A DNA stretch of 33,847 nucleotides from an uncultured Collinsella sp. (GCA_900548255.1 URKH01000013.1:1-33847); one strand, 5' to 3'; positions 1 to 8,339 are shown, numbered from the stretch's first letter. The notes: generated by a model from the letters alone, not told the origin. A program made the numbers and translations.

Positions 1-289
1 GTCCGCCGTGTCGTGCCAGTCGCTGATGCTGGATTCCGAGTCCCGCTCCGACACCATCCCCGCCATGGACATCCGCGCCAAGAACGTCGACATCGGCCAC
101 GAGGCCACCATCGGCCGCATCGGCGACGACAAGGTGTTCTACCTGATGAGCCGCGGCATCTCGGAGGAAGAGGCCCGCACCATGATCGTCAACGGCTTTG
201 CCAACCCGGTCTCCAAGGAGCTGCCGCTGGAGTACGCCGTCGAGATGAACAACCTGATCAAGCTCGAGATGGAAGGAGCGATCGGATAA
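1..289 (+). CDS. sufB: SufB, Fe-S cluster assembly scaffold subunit (C-terminal part)
   Basis: This is the last ~95 codons of SufB, which forms the SufBC2D scaffold complex where Fe-S clusters are built in the cytosol. The reading frame is open from the window edge (first whole codon at base 2), so the gene begins upstream. Visible family features are the S-E-S-R-S-D-T-I-P stretch, the G-H-E-A-T-I-G-R-I block and the C-terminal helix with S-R-G-I-S-E-E-E-A. The stop TAA overlaps the ATG of sufD in the string TAATG, which points to translational coupling. sufC would be expected just upstream of the window. The family call is secure because sufD, sufS and sufU follow directly. Confidence 0.95.
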   Translation, partial: SAVSCQSLMLDSESRSDTIPAMDIRAKNVDIGHEATIGRIGDDKVFYLMSRGISEEEARTMIVNGFANPVSKELPLEYAVEMNNLIKLEMEGAIG

Positions 290-1560
290 TGAAACAGACC
301 ACGAACACCGCTGCCACCACGCTCGAGCAGGTCAATGCGATGCCGGCTGCAACTTGGGGCTGGCTCAAGATGAACCAGACTAAGCTCGAGCTTTCGGCCG
401 AACTTGCCGCCGCACCCGCCGAGGCCGTTGAGGTCGAGGGGCTGGACGAGCAGCTTGCCGGCTCGGCCGACGCCTTCGACGCCGCCATGGACGCCATGGC
501 CGAGCGCTTCCCCGAGCGCCGCGCCTCCGCCCCCGGCGACGCTGCCGACCGTGCCCGCATCACGCCCGAGACCGAGCTCGACGTGCCCGCCACCTCTGTC
601 TACCAGGCCGGCGCCATCAAGCTCGAGGAGGAGCTCTCCCCTGCCGAGGCCTTCGAGACCGGCATGGGCGAGGCTGCCTATGCGTATCTGACCGAGCACG
701 CCACCAAGCGCATCGTCATCGATGTTCCCGCCTACCAGCACGCCGCCGTTACCGTGCGCGTGAGTGGCGTCGACGCAGCGGCTGCGATTGCCGCCATCGA
801 CGTCGTCGCCCGCCCGCAGGCAACGCTCGACCTCGCCCTAGCCCTGGACTCCCCCGTTGCCGGCGAGGGCGTCGTGGGCTCCGTGCTGCGTGTGTGCGCC
901 CACGAGTACGCCACCGTCAACGTGACCTGCACGCAGACACTCGACGACAGCTGGATCGCGCTCGACGACACCGGCCTGTTCCTGGACGAGGGCGCGCGCG
1001 TCAACGTGCAGCACACCGTCCTGGGTGCCGGCGCCAGCGCCACCGGCCTTGCCGGCGACCTGCTGGGCGATACCGCCAAGGTCACCATCGATACCGATTA
1101 CCTGGGCGCCCGCGAGCAGGTGCGCGACTTTAACTACGAGCTGCGCCACCGCGGTCGCAAGACCGAGTGCGAGATCGACGCCAACGGCGTGCTGACCGGC
1201 ACGTCCAAGAAGGTCTACCGCGGCACCATCGACCTCGTGCACGGCTGCAAGGGTGCAACCGGCACCGAGCGCGAGACGGTGCTCTTGGCTAACAAGGGCG
1301 TCGACAACAAAACCGTTCCCGTCATCCTCTGCGACGAGGACGACGTCGCCGGCAACCACGGCGCCACCATCGGCCACGTCCGCGACGAGCAGCTGTTCTA
1401 CCTCGCCTGCCGCGGCCTTGACCAAAACGCAGCCGAGGACCTGTTCATCCGCGCCAAGCTGGAGGACGCTGCGCTTTCCGCCACCGACGAGCGCACCCGC
1501 GCCGCCGTCGTCCGCCTGGGCAACAACCTGATCGACAACTTTGAGGAGGAGCTCGCATGA
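289..1560 (+). CDS. sufD: SufD, Fe-S cluster assembly protein
   Basis: SufD (423 aa) is the paralogue of SufB and partners it in the SufBC2D scaffold. The ATG at 289 overlaps the sufB stop, and the upstream GGAAGGAG serves as ribosome binding site. An open frame extends further upstream, but that part is a shadow of sufB. The N-terminal ~150 residues are Ala/Glu-rich and poorly conserved, as usual for SufD. The C-terminal half is the SufBD beta-helix domain, ending in the conserved G-N-H-G-A-T-I-G-H block at about residue 355 and an R-G-L-D helix, which mirror the end of SufB. The stop overlaps the sufS start by four bases (ATGA), so the operon is tightly coupled. Confidence 0.93.
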   Translation: MKQTTNTAATTLEQVNAMPAATWGWLKMNQTKLELSAELAAAPAEAVEVEGLDEQLAGSADAFDAAMDAMAERFPERRASAPGDAADRARITPETELDVPATSVYQAGAIKLEEELSPAEAFETGMGEAAYAYLTEHATKRIVIDVPAYQHAAVTVRVSGVDAAAAIAAIDVVARPQATLDLALALDSPVAGEGVVGSVLRVCAHEYATVNVTCTQTLDDSWIALDDTGLFLDEGARVNVQHTVLGAGASATGLAGDLLGDTAKVTIDTDYLGAREQVRDFNYELRHRGRKTECEIDANGVLTGTSKKVYRGTIDLVHGCKGATGTERETVLLANKGVDNKTVPVILCDEDDVAGNHGATIGHVRDEQLFYLACRGLDQNAAEDLFIRAKLEDAALSATDERTRAAVVRLGNNLIDNFEEELA

Positions 1561-2882
1561 TCGATACCGAGCACGTTAAATGCGACACCTGTACCGCACC
1601 GGAGCCTATGGAGCTCGACGCCAGCGACGAGGCTTCGCGCGGCTGGCCCACCGTAGATATCGAGACCAACCCCTACAAGGGCCAGTTCCCGCTGTTCCAG
1701 CAGCACCCCGAGATCGCCTTCCTCGATAGCGCCGCCACCGCGCAGCGCCCTGCCTGTGTGCTCGACGCCGAACGCGACTTCTACCAGCGCATGAACGCCA
1801 ACCCTCTGCGCGGCCTGTACTCGCTGTCCGTCGAGGCCACCGACGCCATCGCGAAGGTCCGCCAACAGATCGCCGACCTCATCGGCGCCCCCCAGGCCAA
1901 CGAGATCGTCTTCACCCGCAACACGAGCGAGTCGCTCAACCTGGTCGCCAAGAGCTTTGCGCCCACAGTGCTCGAACCGGGCGACGAGGTCGTCATCACC
2001 ATCATGGAGCACCACTCCAACCTGATTCCGTGGCAGCAAGTCTGCCGCGGGACCGGTGCCAAGCTCGTCTACCTCTACCCCACCAAGACCGGCCAGCTCA
2101 CGACCGAGGAGGTTCTGGCCAAGGTGGGCCCCAAGACCAAGATCCTGGCCGTAGGTCAGGTCTCTAACGTGCTGGGCGTCGAGAACCCGGTCAAGAACCT
2201 CGGCAAGCTCGTCCACAAGTACGGCGGCTATCTGGTCGTCGACGGCGCGCAGTCGCTGCCGCACATGCCGGTCGATGTGGCCGACCTGGGAGCCGACTTC
2301 TTTGCCTTTAGCGCACACAAGGCCATGGGCCCCATGGGCATCGGCGTGCTGTGGGGCAAGATGGACCTGCTGAACGCCATGCCGCCCATGCTCACCGGCG
2401 GCGAAATGATCGATTCGGTCACCGAGCAGGACGCCGTCTGGGCGCCCGTCCCCGAGAAATTCGAAGCCGGCACGCAGGACGCCGCCGGCATCTTCGCCAC
2501 AGGCGCCGCCCTCGACTACCTCGTCAACACGGTGGGCTACGAAAACATCCAGGCACGCGAGCAGGCACTCGTCCACTACCTGATGGGCGAGCTCATGCAG
2601 CTCGACTTTGTCCAGATCATCGGCTCAATCTATTGGGATAACCACCACGGTGTCGTGAGCTTTAATGTCAAGGGCATCCACCCGCACGATGTCGCGAGCA
2701 TCATGGACATGGACGGCGTCTGCATCCGCGCCGGTCACCACTGCGCGCAGCCGCTGCTCACCTGGCTGGGCGTCGAGAACCTTGCCTGCTGCCGCGCCAG
2801 CGTGGCCTTCTACAACGACAAGGCCGACATCGACAAGTTCATCGCCGGCCTGCATCACGTTTGGAGCACATTCAATGGGTAA
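1557..2882 (+). CDS. sufS: SufS, group II cysteine desulfurase
   Basis: This PLP-dependent desulfurase (441 aa) takes sulfur from L-cysteine as an enzyme persulfide for Fe-S cluster assembly. The PLP-stacking His lies in E-H-H-S-N (about 151-155), the Schiff-base Lys is K255 in S-A-H-K, and the sulfur-carrying Cys is C396 in R-A-G-H-H-C-A-Q-P. The downstream gene is SufU, the zinc-type sulfur acceptor that works with this SufS class; no SufE is seen. The protein has an N-terminal extension of ~40 residues before the usual start near N-P-Y-K-G-Q-F. That extension contains a C-x-x-C pair (C9, C12), which is not a standard SufS feature. The start overlaps sufD by four bases. Confidence 0.95.
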   Translation: MIDTEHVKCDTCTAPEPMELDASDEASRGWPTVDIETNPYKGQFPLFQQHPEIAFLDSAATAQRPACVLDAERDFYQRMNANPLRGLYSLSVEATDAIAKVRQQIADLIGAPQANEIVFTRNTSESLNLVAKSFAPTVLEPGDEVVITIMEHHSNLIPWQQVCRGTGAKLVYLYPTKTGQLTTEEVLAKVGPKTKILAVGQVSNVLGVENPVKNLGKLVHKYGGYLVVDGAQSLPHMPVDVADLGADFFAFSAHKAMGPMGIGVLWGKMDLLNAMPPMLTGGEMIDSVTEQDAVWAPVPEKFEAGTQDAAGIFATGAALDYLVNTVGYENIQAREQALVHYLMGELMQLDFVQIIGSIYWDNHHGVVSFNVKGIHPHDVASIMDMDGVCIRAGHHCAQPLLTWLGVENLACCRASVAFYNDKADIDKFIAGLHHVWSTFNG

Positions 2883-3309
2883 TCTGTACACCTCCACCAC
2901 ATTTATGGAGCACAACTCGCACCCCGACTATAAGTACGAGATGGATGCTCCCACGCACGAGCACGACGGCATCAACCCTAGCTGCGGAGACGAGCTCACC
3001 TTGCAGCTGCGTGTCGAGAACAACGTGATCGAGGAGGCCTCCTTTACCGGTCACGGCTGCGCCATCAGCCAGGCCAGTGCCGACATCATGGCCGACCTCA
3101 TCACCGGCGAGACCGTCGAGGAAGCTCGCCACCTGGCAGAGCTCTTCCTCGCCATGATCCGCGGCGAGAAGCTCTCCGAGGAGGACCTGGAAGACCTGGA
3201 CGAAGCCGCCCAGCTCCAGGACATCTCGCACATGCCCGCCCGCGTCAAGTGCGCCGAGCTCGCCTGGCGCACCCTCGACGGCATGCTCACGGGACAAAAT
3301 AATCAGTAG
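2875..3309 (+). CDS. sufU: SufU, zinc-dependent sulfurtransferase/scaffold
   Basis: SufU (144 aa) accepts sulfur from SufS and passes it to the SufBCD scaffold in the cytosol. The zinc ligands typical of the family are visible: C37 and D39 in N-P-S-C-G-D, C62 in G-H-G-C-A-I-S, and C126 in R-V-K-C-A-E-L. The segment between the second and third Cys includes the SufU-specific insertion with E-E-D-L-E-D-L. The ATG at 2875 overlaps the 3' end of sufS by eight bases. An open frame reads further upstream inside sufS, but the family starts near this ATG. It is the last gene of the suf operon and is followed by a hairpin terminator. Confidence 0.94.
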   Translation: MGNLYTSTTFMEHNSHPDYKYEMDAPTHEHDGINPSCGDELTLQLRVENNVIEEASFTGHGCAISQASADIMADLITGETVEEARHLAELFLAMIRGEKLSEEDLEDLDEAAQLQDISHMPARVKCAELAWRTLDGMLTGQNNQ

Positions 3310-3338
3310 TATTTGTCCCAAATCTTAAGAATTTTGTT

Positions 3339-3375
3339 GGCCGAATCGCTTGACAAGAGTGGTTCGGCCATTTTC
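3339..3375 (+). terminator. Rho-independent terminator of the suf operon
   Basis: A seven-base GGCCGAA/TTCGGCC stem (3339-3345 with 3363-3369) is followed on the plus strand by ATTTTCT. It lies 30 bases after the sufU stop and ends next to the stop of the convergent transposase gene. The minus-strand flank is not T-rich, so it mainly serves the plus strand. Confidence 0.65.
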
Positions 3376-4175
3376 TATTCCGAGCCCTCAGCCTGAGCAT
3401 TCACCCGCGCATAAGCGCGCACGATACGAGAGACGGTACTCTTGCTGATTCCCGTATACCGTTCGATCTCGCGCACCGTGTAGCCGCCATCGTGCAGGGC
3501 GAAAATGATTCCGTCTCGCCGCGAGGGTGCTACGGTCTTGAGTTTGTTGAGCGGCACACCCAGGCGCTTCGCCATCTTGTCGGCAAACGCACGCCGCTCC
3601 CACTCTGTCTCATCCATATCGTGAATCACCGGATCGGAACCATCGGGCATTAACAGAGAATAATCCAGAAACCCCCTGACAGACTCAAAGAGCTCGAGCA
3701 CACAAGAAGGGTCCGAAAATCCCCTCGTCATATCGTTGTCATACGCTCGCAGATACTCGGCAAAGCTGCTCCACGGATAGCGCTCGATCAGGGCGATACC
3801 CGCCTCCTGCGGATTAGCATGAACATAGCGAATGGCGGCCATTAGATAACGGTCGGTATCGAGCGAGCGCCGGTCAAAACGGTTCTGGAACAGATGGCCC
3901 GTGCGCCCCGTGCGTTTATTGAACCGACGAGCGTACGTCAAAAGCAGTCGTTGCATCGCCGCGCTCATCGTGTCCTCATAATCCGAGAGTACCAGATCCA
4001 CGTGATTGCCCATAAGGCACCAGGCGATAACCGTCACGCCCGCCTCGCGGCAGCACTCGCGCATCAGCTCCAAAAACTCCCACCGGTCTTCATCGCCCTC
4101 AAAGATGAGCTGCTTGCCCGTACCGCGGGCACAAACATGGTAAAAGCCGGTAACCGTTCTCCAAACGCGCTGCAT
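3375..4175 (-). CDS. REP-associated tyrosine transposase (Y1/HUH family) with C-terminal HTH
   Basis: This 266-residue Y1_Tnp-family protein is of the REP-associated (RAYT) type, which in other bacteria acts on single-stranded palindromic repeats. The start is the ATG at 4175 because GAAGGGAG lies just upstream; the longer frame has no family similarity. Features in order: an N-terminal fold with C-A-R-G-T-G-K-Q (15-22), the metal-site motif G-N-H-V-D (56-60), an R-T-G-H-L-F-Q-N-R-F block (91-100), the candidate nucleophile Y117 in R-Y-V-H-A-N-P, and a C-terminal helix-turn-helix (about 229-256). The usual motif is H-x-H; here the second position is D60, so metal binding may be altered. It is a single gene with no flanking terminal repeats seen. 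Confidence 0.85.
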   Translation of the reverse strand: MQRVWRTVTGFYHVCARGTGKQLIFEGDEDRWEFLELMRECCREAGVTVIAWCLMGNHVDLVLSDYEDTMSAAMQRLLLTYARRFNKRTGRTGHLFQNRFDRRSLDTDRYLMAAIRYVHANPQEAGIALIERYPWSSFAEYLRAYDNDMTRGFSDPSCVLELFESVRGFLDYSLLMPDGSDPVIHDMDETEWERRAFADKMAKRLGVPLNKLKTVAPSRRDGIIFALHDGGYTVREIERYTGISKSTVSRIVRAYARVNAQAEGSE

Positions 4176-4578
4176 GGCGCTCCCTTCGCCTGGATCTGCT
4201 TGCCATCCAATACAACACGATTGAAGCGTGCCACCAAAACATTCACGCAAAACAATACATTCGCGCGGCCAAAGGCAATAAACAGGCGGCGAACGGCACC
4301 GTTGCAACAGGTCAGCCCCTGCAACGCTTACAAGAGCTGACCAAAAGCTTGCCCAAGACGAACCCCCTCTACAAAAGTTCACGACCACAGAATATAGAGT
4401 TAAACCGTTTCAATTAAAACTTCCGGACTTCTCGCTACGAAAACTGAGCCGTTCGCCGAATATTCCGTGCATTTCGCGGTATTATAGGGGCTGCATGTCA
4501 TGTCCCTTTCGAAGGGTCGCCCGGCAATCGCCAGCCACGACCCCCAGACGGGACGCCAACACGATAGAGAGGAGAGGC
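4176..4578. other. Intergenic region between transposase and scaffold/GGGtGRT unit
   Basis: No convincing gene is seen in these ~400 bases; open frames here are shadows. It is more AT-rich than its surroundings around 4380-4440. TATTATAG at 4480-4487 is a possible -10 for the downstream unit, but no good -35 is visible at normal spacing. The leader contains a small CCTTTCGAAGG palindrome near 4503 and the AGAGAGGAGAG ribosome binding site before 4579. Confidence 0.4.
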
Positions 4579-5313
4579 ATGCAGTACTCACAGGAAGTGG
4601 AGAACATGTGCCCCGTTGCCAAGGGTGCATACCACGGCCCCGCACCCATCCCCGAGGAGGGCAAGTGGGTCCAGGCTAAGGAGATTTCCGACATCTCCGG
4701 TCTTACGCACGGTGTGGGTTGGTGCGCACCTCAGCAGGGCGCCTGCAAGCTCACGCTGAACGTCAAGGACGGCATCATCGAGGAGGCCCTCGTTGAGACC
4801 ATCGGCTGCTCGGGCATGACCCACTCTGCCGCCATGGCTTCCGAGATCCTTCCCGGTAAGACCATCCTCGAGGCCCTCAACACCGACCTCGTCTGCGACG
4901 CCATCAACGTTGCTATGCGCGAGATCTTCCTGCAGATCGTTTACGGCCGCAGCCAGACCGCGTTCTCCGAGGGCGGCCTGCCCGTGGGCGCCTCCCTCGA
5001 CGACCTCGGCAAGGGCCTTCGCTCTCAGGTCGGCACCATGTTCGGCACCAAGGCCAAGGGCGCTCGTTACCTCGAGCTCGCTCAGGGCTACGTCACCCGC
5101 ATGGCTCTCAACGACAAGAACGAGATCATCGCATTCGAGTTCCTGAACCTCGGCAAGTTCACCGACGCCGTCAAGGCCGGCAAGACCCCCGAGGAGGCCA
5201 TCGCTGGCGCTATGGGCCACTATGGTCAGTGGGAGAACGCTGCCAAGTACATCGACCCGCGCACCGACGAGGAGACTCACTCCGTCGCCAGCGTGTTCCC
5301 GGTTCACGAGTAG
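4579..5313 (+). CDS. NifU-like iron-sulfur cluster assembly scaffold protein (GGGtGRT partner)
   Basis: This 244-residue protein has a NifU/IscU N-terminal-type fold and is distinct from the SufU encoded at 2875. The start is the ATG at 4579, preceded by GAGAGGAGAG. Cys residues that could bind a cluster or zinc are C49 and C56 (W-C-A-P and G-A-C-K-L), C77 in I-G-C-S-G-M-T-H, and C106 in L-V-C-D-A-I-N; C11 lies near the N-terminus. It is about 100 residues longer than SufU. Eighteen bases separate it from the GGGtGRT gene, a pairing I recall as recurrent in anaerobes. Codons are strongly biased (many GCT, TCC, CTC, GTC), unlike flanking genes, suggesting high expression. The target and the cluster type are unknown. 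Confidence 0.82.
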   Translation: MQYSQEVENMCPVAKGAYHGPAPIPEEGKWVQAKEISDISGLTHGVGWCAPQQGACKLTLNVKDGIIEEALVETIGCSGMTHSAAMASEILPGKTILEALNTDLVCDAINVAMREIFLQIVYGRSQTAFSEGGLPVGASLDDLGKGLRSQVGTMFGTKAKGARYLELAQGYVTRMALNDKNEIIAFEFLNLGKFTDAVKAGKTPEEAIAGAMGHYGQWENAAKYIDPRTDEETHSVASVFPVHE

Positions 5314-5331
5314 AAAGGGAGGGAAATAACT

Positions 5332-6336
5332 ATGACTGTTACGTTCGAAGGTTACGAGCGCCGCGCTGACAAGATCAACAAGTGCCTCGCCGACAACGGC
5401 ATCGCCTCCCTCGAGGAAGCTCTGCAGATCTGCACCGACAAGGGCTTCAACCCGCGTGAGATCGTCAACAACACCCAGTCCATCGCCTTCCAGAACGCCG
5501 AGTGGGCCTACACCCTCGGTTGCGCTCTCGCTGTCAAGCGTGGCGCCAAGACCGCTTCTGAGGCTGCCGCCATCATCGGCGAGGGCATCCAGGCCTTCAC
5601 CGTTCCCGGCTCCGTCGCCGAGGACCGCAAGGTCGGTCTGGGCCACGGCAACCTGGGCGCTATGCTGCTCTCCGACGACACCGAGTGCTTCGCCTTCCTG
5701 GCCGGCCACGAGTCCTTCGCTGCCGCTGAGGGCGCTATCGGCCTGGCTCTGAACGCCAACAAGGCTCGCAAGAAGCCGCTGCGCGTTATCCTCAACGGTC
5801 TGGGCAAGGACGCCGCCCAGATCATCGCCCGCATCAACGGCTTCACCTATGTGAAGACCCAGTTCGACTACTACACGGGCGAGCTCAAGGTCGTCGAGAC
5901 CATCCCCTACTCCGATGGTCCCCGCGCTGCCGTTAACTGCTACGGCTCCGACGACGTCCGCGAGGGCGTTGCCATCATGTGGCACGAGAACGTCGACATC
6001 TCGATCACCGGTAACTCCACCAACCCCACCCGCTTCCAGCACCCCGTCGCTGGCACCTACAAGAAGGAGCGCATCGAGGCTGGCAAGAAGTACTTCTCCG
6101 TCGCTTCTGGTGGCGGCACCGGCCGTACTCTGCACCCGGACAACATGGGCGCCGGCCCTGCCTCTTACGGCATGACCGACACCATGGGCCGTATGCACTC
6201 CGACGCCCAGTTCGCCGGTTCTTCCTCCGTGCCTGCGCACGTCGACATGATGGGTCTCATCGGCATGGGCAACAACCCCATGGTCGGTGCCACCGTCGCC
6301 TGCGCTGTCGCCGTCGAGGAGTCCCTCAAGGCCTAA
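5332..6336 (+). CDS. GGGtGRT family protein (function unknown)
   Basis: This 334-residue protein carries the motif that names its family, G-G-G-T-G-R-T at about residues 260-266. The family has no established biochemical function as far as I know. AAAGGGAGG eight bases upstream gives a strong ribosome binding site. The sequence has no signal peptide or membrane segment, so it should be cytosolic. Gly-rich stretches such as G-L-G-H-G-N-L-G-A (about 102-110) could bind nucleotide or phosphate; that is only a guess. Its codon bias matches the upstream scaffold gene, so the two probably form one highly expressed transcript ending at the terminator at 6372. A role linked to an Fe-S cluster or cofactor is inferred only from the neighbour. 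Confidence 0.85.
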   Translation: MTVTFEGYERRADKINKCLADNGIASLEEALQICTDKGFNPREIVNNTQSIAFQNAEWAYTLGCALAVKRGAKTASEAAAIIGEGIQAFTVPGSVAEDRKVGLGHGNLGAMLLSDDTECFAFLAGHESFAAAEGAIGLALNANKARKKPLRVILNGLGKDAAQIIARINGFTYVKTQFDYYTGELKVVETIPYSDGPRAAVNCYGSDDVREGVAIMWHENVDISITGNSTNPTRFQHPVAGTYKKERIEAGKKYFSVASGGGTGRTLHPDNMGAGPASYGMTDTMGRMHSDAQFAGSSSVPAHVDMMGLIGMGNNPMVGATVACAVAVEESLKA

Positions 6337-6371
6337 TCGCGCCCGCGCGATGCTCAAATAGTTGAGCTTTG

Positions 6372-6404
6372 GAGCCGCTACCTTTCGAGGTAGCGGCTCT
6401 TTTT
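6372..6404 (+). terminator. Rho-independent terminator of the scaffold/GGGtGRT unit
   Basis: A perfect 11-bp stem, GAGCCGCTACC with GGTAGCGGCTC, has a six-base loop (TTTCGA) and is followed by a T-run. It sits 36 bases after the GGGtGRT stop and is one of the strongest intrinsic terminators in the window. Confidence 0.93.
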
Positions 6405-6592
6405 GTTTGCGCTGTCGCAGGGTAGCTAATGCCAATATATCAGTTGGGGCGAAATACGAGATGTGATGAGACGGAGCGTCAGAACGTCCATGACGCCCAC
6501 CTGCCATATTTGCCCTTTACCGATTTGCCAAGTCTTTGCGGCCCCATTGCCGATCACCCGTGCGACAATGCGCCGGACGAGAAAGGAATCCG

Positions 6593-8119
6593 ATGGAATC
6601 GACTGACGTACTGGTAATTGGATCTGGCATTGCGGGCCTTTGCGCCGCCATCGAAGCGGCACGCACGGGTGCAACCGTCACTGTGGCAAGCGCCGGAAAG
6701 ACTATGAGTGGATCGAGCTTCTTCCCCGGAACCTGGGGCCTGGGGCTTATCGGACCCGTCGACGAAGACGATGAGCAGGACCTCATCGACACCATTCAGA
6801 CCGTTGGTGGCGGCGTCGCCGACCCCGAGCTTGTCCAGACGTTTGTCCACGGCATTCCCCAGGCAATTGAATGGCTCAAGCAAGACCTAGGCGTTGAGCT
6901 CCAGCGTCCGCAAAGCGCTGAGAGCGCCCAGCAAAAGCAATTTATCCCCTGCTTTGACCACAAGACGCGCATGTGGCGCGGCCTCACCCGCAAGCCCCTT
7001 GAGGACGCTCTGACGACCCGAATCGAGTCACTCGGCATTCGCCTGCTCCCCCGCTATGAGCTTATCGACCTTGTTGAGGACACGAACGGTAGAATAACCG
7101 GAACCGTGCTCTACGACCTCACCGAAAATCGAATCGTGCCCTTTGCTGCCAAGGCCACGATCATCGCAACCGGTGGCACAGGCGGCCTGTTCGAGCGCAG
7201 CCTTACGTCGGCTGATGTGCTCAGCTCCTCGCAGGCCATCGCGCTGGCGCACGGCGCAACACTTACTAATATAGAGTTCATGCAGATGATGCCCGGTTTC
7301 ATCGAGCCCAAGCGCAACCTGGTCTTCAACGAGAAAACCTGGCGCTACGTACATGTAGACCAGCCGGTAGATATTGCCGACGACAAGCTGGACGACCTGC
7401 TCGAGCAGCGCTCTGGATATGGTCCCTTCACGTCACGCTTGGCCTCCCGCGCTATCGATCTCGTCATCGATCAGGCAGGTGTCGAAGGCCTGGCACTCCA
7501 CTACGACTTTCCCCGCGAGGATGTCCCAGAGTTTGTGCAGACCTTTGCCACCTGGCTGCAAGACGAGCACGGCATCGCCCCGACTGACGAGATGCGCGTT
7601 GCGATGTATGCCCACGCCGCTAACGGCGGCATCAAGATCGATAAGACCGCGCAAACGGGCGTTGAGGGCCTCTACGCTTGCGGTGAGGCGACAGGCGGCA
7701 TGCACGGCGCCGACCGCATTGGTGGCTTGTCAAGCGCCAACGGCATCGTGTTCGGACGCATCGCGGGCGCATCGGCAGCCCAAGCAGCACAGAAAGAGCC
7801 CGAGACAGCCCTGAAGGCGGATATCGCCCTCCCCCAGTACGGCATAGCCGCAACAGATGCCGAACGCCTGACACACAGCCTTAGGCACACGATGAGCACC
7901 TATTGCATGATCAACAGGACCGAAGTTGGCCTTTCCAAGGCACTACACGAACTTGAGGGCTTGAAGACGGAGGCAACGACCTTGAGCACGCAGATAGCAC
8001 AGGACAGCGAAGTCGCAGCCCTCGCCCGCCTGCAATCGCAGATTCAGCTGGCAACGGAGATGGTCAAAGCCATGCGCAATCGAACCGAAAGCCTAGGATC
8101 ACACTATCGCGCAGACTAA
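6593..8119 (+). CDS. FAD-dependent oxidoreductase, L-aspartate oxidase/fumarate reductase type (NadB-like)
   Basis: This 508-residue flavoprotein belongs to the succinate dehydrogenase/fumarate reductase/NadB superfamily. ATG 6593 is chosen for the AAAGGA ribosome binding site and because the FAD-binding G-S-G-I-A-G-L motif (10-16) then falls at the N-terminus. Other marks are I-I-A-T-G-G-T-G-G (about 190-200), the second FAD segment Y-A-C-G-E-A-T-G-G-M-H-G-A-D-R-I-G-G (about 362-380) and a C-terminal helical domain with I-N-R-T-E-V-G-L that resembles NadB. There is no signal peptide or flavin-anchoring domain. nadA and nadC, its usual partners, are not adjacent, so quinolinate synthesis is likely but unproven; a soluble fumarate reductase is the alternative. 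A palindrome follows the stop. Confidence 0.75.
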   Translation: MESTDVLVIGSGIAGLCAAIEAARTGATVTVASAGKTMSGSSFFPGTWGLGLIGPVDEDDEQDLIDTIQTVGGGVADPELVQTFVHGIPQAIEWLKQDLGVELQRPQSAESAQQKQFIPCFDHKTRMWRGLTRKPLEDALTTRIESLGIRLLPRYELIDLVEDTNGRITGTVLYDLTENRIVPFAAKATIIATGGTGGLFERSLTSADVLSSSQAIALAHGATLTNIEFMQMMPGFIEPKRNLVFNEKTWRYVHVDQPVDIADDKLDDLLEQRSGYGPFTSRLASRAIDLVIDQAGVEGLALHYDFPREDVPEFVQTFATWLQDEHGIAPTDEMRVAMYAHAANGGIKIDKTAQTGVEGLYACGEATGGMHGADRIGGLSSANGIVFGRIAGASAAQAAQKEPETALKADIALPQYGIAATDAERLTHSLRHTMSTYCMINRTEVGLSKALHELEGLKTEATTLSTQIAQDSEVAALARLQSQIQLATEMVKAMRNRTESLGSHYRAD

Positions 8120-8165
8120 ATCGATTCTCGCTTTGAGTTTGATCACAACTTCTCAACATGCATCG

Positions 8166-8211
8166 AGCTCCGTAAGCATGATTCCCCTAAGGAGAACACG
8201 CTTACGGAGCT
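8166..8211. repeat. 12-bp inverted repeat after the flavoprotein gene, possible terminator
   Basis: AGCTCCGTAAGC (8166-8177) and GCTTACGGAGCT (8200-8211) are perfect inverted repeats with a 22-base loop, followed by TTTAG. The loop contains ATTCCCCTAAGGAG, and a related TTCCCTAAGGGAA palindrome follows at about 8222-8234. It could end the 6593 transcript, although the T-tract is short. Confidence 0.6.
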
Positions 8212-8294
8212 TTAGCCGTGTTTTCCCTAAGGGAATCACAGCGCAGATTTCCTCAGCTCCGAGCCCGTTCGGGTTCGACCCCATGTGAGGTCAA

Positions 8295-8327
8295 CAAAAA
8301 AGACGGCCAACCTTCACTGACCGTCTT
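8295..8327 (-). terminator. Terminator of the vanished tRNA-Lys copy
   Basis: On the minus strand AAGACGG and CCGTCTT form a stem followed by TTTTTT. It occupies the same place in copy A as the live terminator does downstream of tRNA-Lys, but the stem sequence differs, which suggests compensatory divergence. Confidence 0.7.
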
Positions 8328-8339
8328 AACATGCTTTGG

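Noticed and set aside
3375..4175. Complete IS200/IS605 insertion sequence
   Set aside because: The protein is longer, has a C-terminal HTH, and no IS200/IS605 end hairpins or TnpB gene are adjacent; the REP-associated type fits better.
4588..6507. A 639-codon open frame on the minus strand opposite the scaffold/GGGtGRT genes
   Set aside because: It is antisense to two well-supported genes, has a low-complexity Val/Gly/Leu-rich translation and no ribosome binding site; it arises from GC-rich codon bias.
6593..8119. Membrane or secreted fumarate reductase
   Set aside because: No signal peptide, haem-binding or FMN-binding domain is present; the C-terminal helical region fits NadB better.
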